A stretch of 64,000 nt of DNA from assembly GCA_031402355.1 (NCBI GenBank), contig JANNSG010000085.1:1-64000 (forward strand), read 5' to 3'. This DNA is from JACMNW01 sp031402355. GTDB taxonomy: Bacteria > Pseudomonadota > Alphaproteobacteria > Rhodobacterales > Rhodobacteraceae. Below the pieces are notes generated by a model. That model was not told where the DNA came from. It saw nothing but the letters and a program-made list of their open reading frames with translations, and searched no databases. This document shows positions 60,196-64,000 of the stretch, piece by piece. Position 1 is the first letter of the stretch. Every line of letters begins with the position of its first letter. Both the position numbers and the translations under genes were made by a program.

Positions 60196-60762
60196 TCAAA
60201 TCTGCATGATCTCGTGCTGTTTGTGATCCAGTTGCCGGTCAACGGCCAAAATTGCCTTGTCTGTCAGATCCTGCACCTCGTCGGCCCACATCTTCTGGTC
60301 ATCTACGCCCATGCCGGCGGTTTTGGCCTTCTTGATCTGGTCCATGCCATCGCGGCGCACATTGCGGATCGCGACTTTTGCGCTTTCGGCATAGCCTGAG
60401 GCAACTTTGGACAGTTGCTTGCGACGTTCTTCATTCAGTTCGGGGATCGGCAGCCGGATCAACGGGCCATCCACTACGGGATTGATGCCGATGCCAGAAT
60501 CGCGAATGGCGCGTTCCACCTTGGTGACCATCGCCTTGTCCCAGACATTGATGACCACCATGCGGGGTTCCGGCACATTGACGGTTCCCAGCTGGTTGAT
60601 CGGCGTCATCTGGCCATAGGATTCGACCATGATGGGGTCAAGTATCGACGCCGAAGCGCGCCCCGTGCGCAGCGATGCAAATTCCGTCTTCAGCGCAGTC
60701 ATCGCCCCATCCATGCGGCGCTGGATCGCGTCCAGATCAATTTCAGTTGCGTCTTGCGACAT
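60196..60762 (-). CDS. frr: ribosome recycling factor
   Basis: A 188-residue protein that dismantles post-termination ribosomes with EF-G. The N-terminal helix (ALKTEFASLRTGRASASILD) and VNVWDKAMV-like block are typical, as is length. It lies between pyrH and uppS, the common arrangement pyrH-frr-uppS-cdsA-dxr. Confidence 0.95.
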   Translation of the reverse strand: MSQDATEIDLDAIQRRMDGAMTALKTEFASLRTGRASASILDPIMVESYGQMTPINQLGTVNVPEPRMVVINVWDKAMVTKVERAIRDSGIGINPVVDGPLIRLPIPELNEERRKQLSKVASGYAESAKVAIRNVRRDGMDQIKKAKTAGMGVDDQKMWADEVQDLTDKAILAVDRQLDHKQHEIMQI

Positions 60763-60836
60763 CGAAGCCTCGTCAGAATTGCACTGGCGCTTATGTCACG
60801 CCCTATAGCAGGAAGGTTAACAAAAAATACAGGTTT

Positions 60837-61571
60837 TCAACCGTGTACCCGCGTATATGTACCTTTTCCGTTCAAAATGCCACGAAATCCGCCCGGTTCG
60901 TCCAGTGAAAACACGATAATCGGCAAATTATTGTCACGCGCCAGTGCAATGGCCGACGCATCCATGACGCCCAGATGCTTTTGCAAGACTTCATCGTAGG
61001 TCACAGTGTCATAGCGTTTGGCGTCGGCATGTTTCTTTGGATCCTTGTCATAGACGCCGTCAACCTTGGTGCCTTTGAAGATCGCTTCGCAGGCCATTTC
61101 ATTGGCGCGCAGGGTGGCTGCGGTATCGGTCGTGAAATAGGGGTTGCCGGTACCGGCCGCGAAAATGCAGACGCGCTGCTTTTCCAAATGGCGCACCGCG
61201 CGGCGGCGGATATAGGGTTCGCAGACCTGATCCATCGGGATGGCCGAGATGACGCGGGTAAACACCCCCACTGATTCAAGTGCTGCTTGCATGGCGAGGG
61301 CGTTCATCACGGTCGCAAGCATTCCCATGTAATCTGCGGTTGTCCGCTCCATCCCCTGAGCCGAGCCTTGCAGGCCGCGAAAGATATTGCCGCCACCAAT
61401 CACCATGCAGATCTCGACACCCAGATCATGCACCGATTTCACCTCGGCGGCGATACGCTGCACGGTGGGCGGATGCAGGCCGTAGCCTTGATCCCCCATC
61501 AGCGCTTCGCCCGATATCTTGAGCATGACACGGCGGTATTTGCTGGCGGAAGCGCTGCCCGATTGCGACAT
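60837..61571 (-). CDS. pyrH: UMP kinase
   Basis: A 244-residue amino-acid-kinase-fold enzyme that phosphorylates UMP to UDP. The motifs RRVMLKISGEALMGDQGYG, VIGGGNIFRG and DTAATLRANEMACEAIFKGTKVDGVYDKDP are diagnostic. The ATG at 61571 (MSQSGSAS) is used; AAAGG is upstream at a slightly long spacing. It is divergent from miaA. Confidence 0.95.
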   Translation of the reverse strand: MSQSGSASASKYRRVMLKISGEALMGDQGYGLHPPTVQRIAAEVKSVHDLGVEICMVIGGGNIFRGLQGSAQGMERTTADYMGMLATVMNALAMQAALESVGVFTRVISAIPMDQVCEPYIRRRAVRHLEKQRVCIFAAGTGNPYFTTDTAATLRANEMACEAIFKGTKVDGVYDKDPKKHADAKRYDTVTYDEVLQKHLGVMDASAIALARDNNLPIIVFSLDEPGGFRGILNGKGTYTRVHG

Positions 61572-61710
61572 GGGACGATGACCTTTTTGGTTTTTGATTT
61601 GACTGGCGCGCAAAATGTCGGAAAACCCGGCCATGTTCAACGGCTAAGACTGTGCAATCGCATGGCTGACGCCGATTGATCGTAAAGGAAGCGCCAGGGG
61701 CCAGCCCCGC

Positions 61711-61736
61711 GGCCATTGTTCTCTCGGACCAATGGC
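61711..61736. promoter_or_regulatory. inverted repeat in the pyrH-miaA gap
   Basis: GCCATTG (61712-61718) and CAATGGC (61730-61736), 7-bp arms with an 11-base spacer, lie between the divergent pyrH and miaA starts. A nearby GGGGC/GCCCC hairpin (61697-61708) precedes it. Function unknown. Confidence 0.35.
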
Positions 61737-61754
61737 GATAACACTGACTGCCCC

Positions 61755-61778
61755 CAGGATATTTGGACCAGAATGAAC
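61755..61778 (+). repeat. copy of dispersed element overlapping the miaA start
   Basis: CAGGATATTTGGACCAGA then ATGAAC. The ATG within the element is the miaA start codon. Confidence 0.6.
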
Positions 61779-62666
61779 ACGGGATGGATCAACCATGTGC
61801 TGCCAGGGATCTCACGATCCGCGCCAGTGCTGATTGCGGGGCCTACGGCAAGCGGGAAATCGGCGCTGGCACTGGCGGTGGCCAAGCGGGACGGCCGGAC
61901 CATCGTGAACGCGGATGCGCTGCAGGTCTATTCGCGGTGGCAGATCCTGACGGCGCGACCCAGTGCCGAGGATGAGGCGGCGGCACCGCATCGTCTTTAT
62001 GGCCATATCGGGCGCGATACCCCTTATTCCGTCGGGCATTGGCTGCGCGAGGTGGCAGACGTTCTTGCAGCGGGCAGCCCGGTCGTGGTGGTCGGCGGCA
62101 GCGGGTTGAACTTTACTGCGCTGACCGAGGGGCTGACCGAAATACCACAGACCCCGCCCGGCATACGGGAGGTCGCGGACAGGCGCCGTCTTGGCGGTGG
62201 TATCGCCGGCTTGCTGGCCGAGCTTGATGCCGCCACCGCAGCCCGGATCGACCGGGCCAATCCGGCGCGGGTGCAGCGCGCCTGGGAGGTCTTGCAGACC
62301 ACCGGGCGCGGGCTGGCCGACTGGCATCAAAGTACTGCCCCGGCACTGGTTCCGCTGAACGGTGCCGAGGCGCTGGTGGTGCAGGTCGATGTCGCCGCAT
62401 TGAACGCGCGCATCGACCAGCGATTTGACGCCATGATGGCAAACGGCGCGCTAAAGGAAGCCGCCGCCGAATTGCCGTTCTGGCAACCTGATCTGCCCTC
62501 AGCCCGGGCGATCGGAGCGGCCGAGCTGATAGGCCATCTGCGCGGCGAGACCGACAAGGAGACAGCCGTCGCCGCTGCAAAACTGGCGTCGCGCCAGTAT
62601 GCCAAACGTCAGCGCAGCTGGTTGCGCAGCAAAATGGCCGGTTGGCGGGACCTGCCCCTGCCCTGA
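61773..62666 (+). CDS. miaA: tRNA dimethylallyltransferase
   Basis: A 297-residue enzyme that adds dimethylallyl to A37 of tRNAs reading UNN codons. The P-loop GPTASGKSALALAVA and the DALQVYSRWQILTARP and GGSGLNFTALTEGL blocks are diagnostic. The preferred ATG (61773) lies inside a copy of the dispersed 24-base element; no better ATG is closer. It is divergent from pyrH. Confidence 0.92.
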   Translation: MNTGWINHVLPGISRSAPVLIAGPTASGKSALALAVAKRDGRTIVNADALQVYSRWQILTARPSAEDEAAAPHRLYGHIGRDTPYSVGHWLREVADVLAAGSPVVVVGGSGLNFTALTEGLTEIPQTPPGIREVADRRRLGGGIAGLLAELDAATAARIDRANPARVQRAWEVLQTTGRGLADWHQSTAPALVPLNGAEALVVQVDVAALNARIDQRFDAMMANGALKEAAAELPFWQPDLPSARAIGAAELIGHLRGETDKETAVAAAKLASRQYAKRQRSWLRSKMAGWRDLPLP

Positions 62667-62779
62667 AAGGCGCAATTTCGCACCGAAAGCCAACTCGTTC
62701 ACATCCCGGACATCTTTTTGCTTGGGTTGCAGGCCAAGGCCAGTTTAACATAAGCAGAACTGGGTCCGGAATCTTCCTC

Positions 62780-63580
62780 ATGCAAGACATAACAGCGCCG
62801 TCTCAATTGCGGCTTGTCGCCGTGCCGCGCCTTGCGGCTGGCGGTCGCTGGCGTGTGGAAGCGATGCGGTCGATTTCCGAGCCTTGCTTGCTGTGGTTTA
62901 CCAAAGGCCAAGGCCGCATCACCATTGCCGGGGTTACGCGCGGCTACACGGCGCATAATGCAATCTATATTCCACCCGGTGTCATGCACGGCTTTGAAGT
63001 GGGCCCACAGGTCTTTGGCACCGCCGTATTTTTTGGCCGCGATCACAAAGTCACCCTGCCCGACGGCCCTTTGCATCTGCGCATCCGCGAAGTTCATGCC
63101 CAGCAGGAATTGAATGGCGCCCTGGACAACATACAGCGCGAACTGGACAGCGACAGCCCGGCGCACGAGCGGGCCGCCCGGCACTATCTTGGGCTGCTTG
63201 GTGTCTGGCTGGAACGTCAGGCCTCGCGCATTGTCGAAGACACGCCGCGCCCCGATGCCACCCGGCGCCTTGTTGCCCGCTATTCGACCCTGCTGGAGCG
63301 TGAGTTCCGCTCTGGCATGGGGGTCAGCGAATTCGCGGCAGCACTTGGCGTGACATCGACCCATCTTACACGTTGCTGCCAGACCACCTGCGGCAGACCC
63401 GCATCGGCCCTGCTGCAGGACCGGCGCATTTTCGAGGCGCGCCGCTTGCTGAGCGAGACCCGAATACCGGTGGGGCAGATCGGTGAAAGCCTTGGCTTTG
63501 CTTCTGCTGCTTATTTCACCCGCGCCTTTCAACACGTGACAGGCAAGTCGCCTTCGGCATTTCGCCGGGCCCAGCAATAG
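62780..63580 (+). CDS. AraC-family transcriptional regulator
   Basis: A 266-residue regulator. The N-terminal half (residues 1-110) is a cupin-like effector domain (KGQGRITIAGVTRGYTAHNAIYIPPGVMHGFEV), and the C-terminal part carries two HTH motifs (GVSEFAAALGVTSTHLTRCC and PVGQIGESLGFASAAYFTRAFQ). It starts at MQDITAPSQL. The gene that follows after 259 bases is the start of a Tat-exported transporter protein, a possible target. Confidence 0.85.
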   Translation: MQDITAPSQLRLVAVPRLAAGGRWRVEAMRSISEPCLLWFTKGQGRITIAGVTRGYTAHNAIYIPPGVMHGFEVGPQVFGTAVFFGRDHKVTLPDGPLHLRIREVHAQQELNGALDNIQRELDSDSPAHERAARHYLGLLGVWLERQASRIVEDTPRPDATRRLVARYSTLLEREFRSGMGVSEFAAALGVTSTHLTRCCQTTCGRPASALLQDRRIFEARRLLSETRIPVGQIGESLGFASAAYFTRAFQHVTGKSPSAFRRAQQ

Positions 63581-63583
63581 GCG

Positions 63584-63640
63584 CAGACTTTTACCAATTG
63601 GTTAAGAACGACATTTGTAGTCCTAGACCGTCAAAGTCTG
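63584..63640. promoter_or_regulatory. nested palindromes between the AraC gene and the Tat protein
   Basis: CAGACTTT (63584-63591) and AAAGTCTG (63633-63640) enclose a perfect 10-bp palindrome, ACCAATTGGT (63593-63602). They may form the AraC-gene terminator or an operator. No -35/-10 pair is certain. Confidence 0.4.
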
Positions 63641-63839
63641 TCGCAAAGAGACCAAAGAAAGTCGAATTTCGGCCTAGACGTCAGCACCAAAAAGCTACCC
63701 AATGACCAAGTGACGCAATTGCCGCTTGCTGTAATGGCCCATTTGTTCCAACGCCTGAAAGACATGCGGGGCCGTGCCCGAATTAGCGACATTCAACCAA
63801 ACAGACTGTTCAAAAAAAACGCCTGACAGGGAGAAAACA

Positions 63840-64000
63840 ATGACAGAGTCAAATTCGACCGACGTTCTACACCCAGCCGCAACAATGTATCTGGGTGAAT
63901 TTCGCGCAGGCAAGCTGAGCCGCCGCGAATTCATGACCCGCACCACAGCTCTGGGCGTCAGCGCCGCCGCCGCTTATGGGCTGATTGGTCTGACAAGCCC
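63840..64000 (+). CDS. N-terminus of Tat-exported ABC transporter substrate-binding protein (partial)
   Basis: Only the first 53 codons are in the window; the gene continues past the right edge. GGGAG lies upstream of the ATG. A short cytoplasmic N-terminus is followed by the twin-arginine motif SRREFM and a hydrophobic stretch (TALGVSAAAAYGLIGLTS). The prefix resembles peptide/oligosaccharide ABC transporter substrate-binding proteins of family 5 in Rhodobacteraceae, but this call is by resemblance of the signal region only. Confidence 0.6.
   Translation, partial: MTESNSTDVLHPAATMYLGEFRAGKLSRREFMTRTTALGVSAAAAYGLIGLTS

Noticed and set aside
1..64000. CRISPR arrays, insertion sequences, prophage genes and rRNA operons
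   Set aside because: I searched by eye for regularly spaced repeats, transposase or integrase motifs, phage structural genes and rRNA sequence, and saw none.

Overview
The window is a gene-dense, GC-rich chromosomal segment from an alphaproteobacterium, most likely a Rhodobacteraceae (Roseobacter-group) member. The indications are: the cell-cycle regulator CtrA directly downstream of its inhibitor SciP; a DksA with a degenerate zinc finger; the lipid A gene lpxI instead of lpxH; Rhodobacterales-type conserved hypotheticals (DUF2852, DUF2927, a PIN/RNA-methyltransferase pair); an Entner-Doudoroff edd/eda pair; and Ccm (system I) cytochrome c maturation genes. I see no rRNA, insertion sequence, prophage, CRISPR array or integron. 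The content is core housekeeping and the only tRNA is tRNA-Leu(CAA) at the left edge.

Layout. 27-3352: tRNA-Leu, YpfJ-type zinc protease, YqaA membrane protein, DsbB, dGTPase-like protein. 3428-7787: A-type Fe-S carrier, a hypothetical Rossmann-like protein, exonuclease III, periplasmic YHS protein, FAD monooxygenase, DksA-like factor. 7960-13014: MoxR AAA+ ATPase and a CoxE-like VWA protein separated by GNAT, DUF2927 lipoprotein and small membrane protein genes, then an M48 protease. 13002-18604: PIN/RNA methyltransferase pair, a lipoprotein, then edd and eda separated by a 385-base gap that contains a nested palindrome. 18654-25772: glnE with a small gene, DUF2852 protein, Bpt aminoacyl-transferase, VOC protein, Tat-exported PhoX-type phosphatase. 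26036-28626: ilvB-ilvN preceded by a leader peptide and transcription attenuator. 28633-34507: enoyl-CoA hydratase, ccmH-ccmF, and an Lrp regulator divergent from arginase and ornithine cyclodeaminase.

34605-42601: gyrA, two hypotheticals, DoxX, trmFO-gluQ, hisI, an IscU-like protein lacking one ligand cysteine, and a 40-residue membrane protein. 42733-49386: recG-ligA, sciP-ctrA, mnmA. 49468-61571 (all minus strand) is an envelope biogenesis and translation block read as pyrH, frr, uppS, cdsA, dxr, rseP, a 45-residue protein, bamA, skp/ompH, fabZ, lpxA, lpxI, lpxB; many genes overlap by about 4 bases, indicating translational coupling. It links isoprenoid carrier synthesis, phospholipid synthesis, outer membrane protein assembly and lipid A synthesis. 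61773-64000: miaA, an AraC regulator, and the start of a Tat-exported protein that runs off the window.

The most interesting non-coding signals are the ilvB attenuator; a dispersed 24-base element (consensus near GRGGATATTT...ATGAAA) found in four places, one of which supplies the miaA start codon; the nested palindrome between edd and eda; and long inverted repeats between convergent genes. I did not find a clearly new defence or metabolic system.
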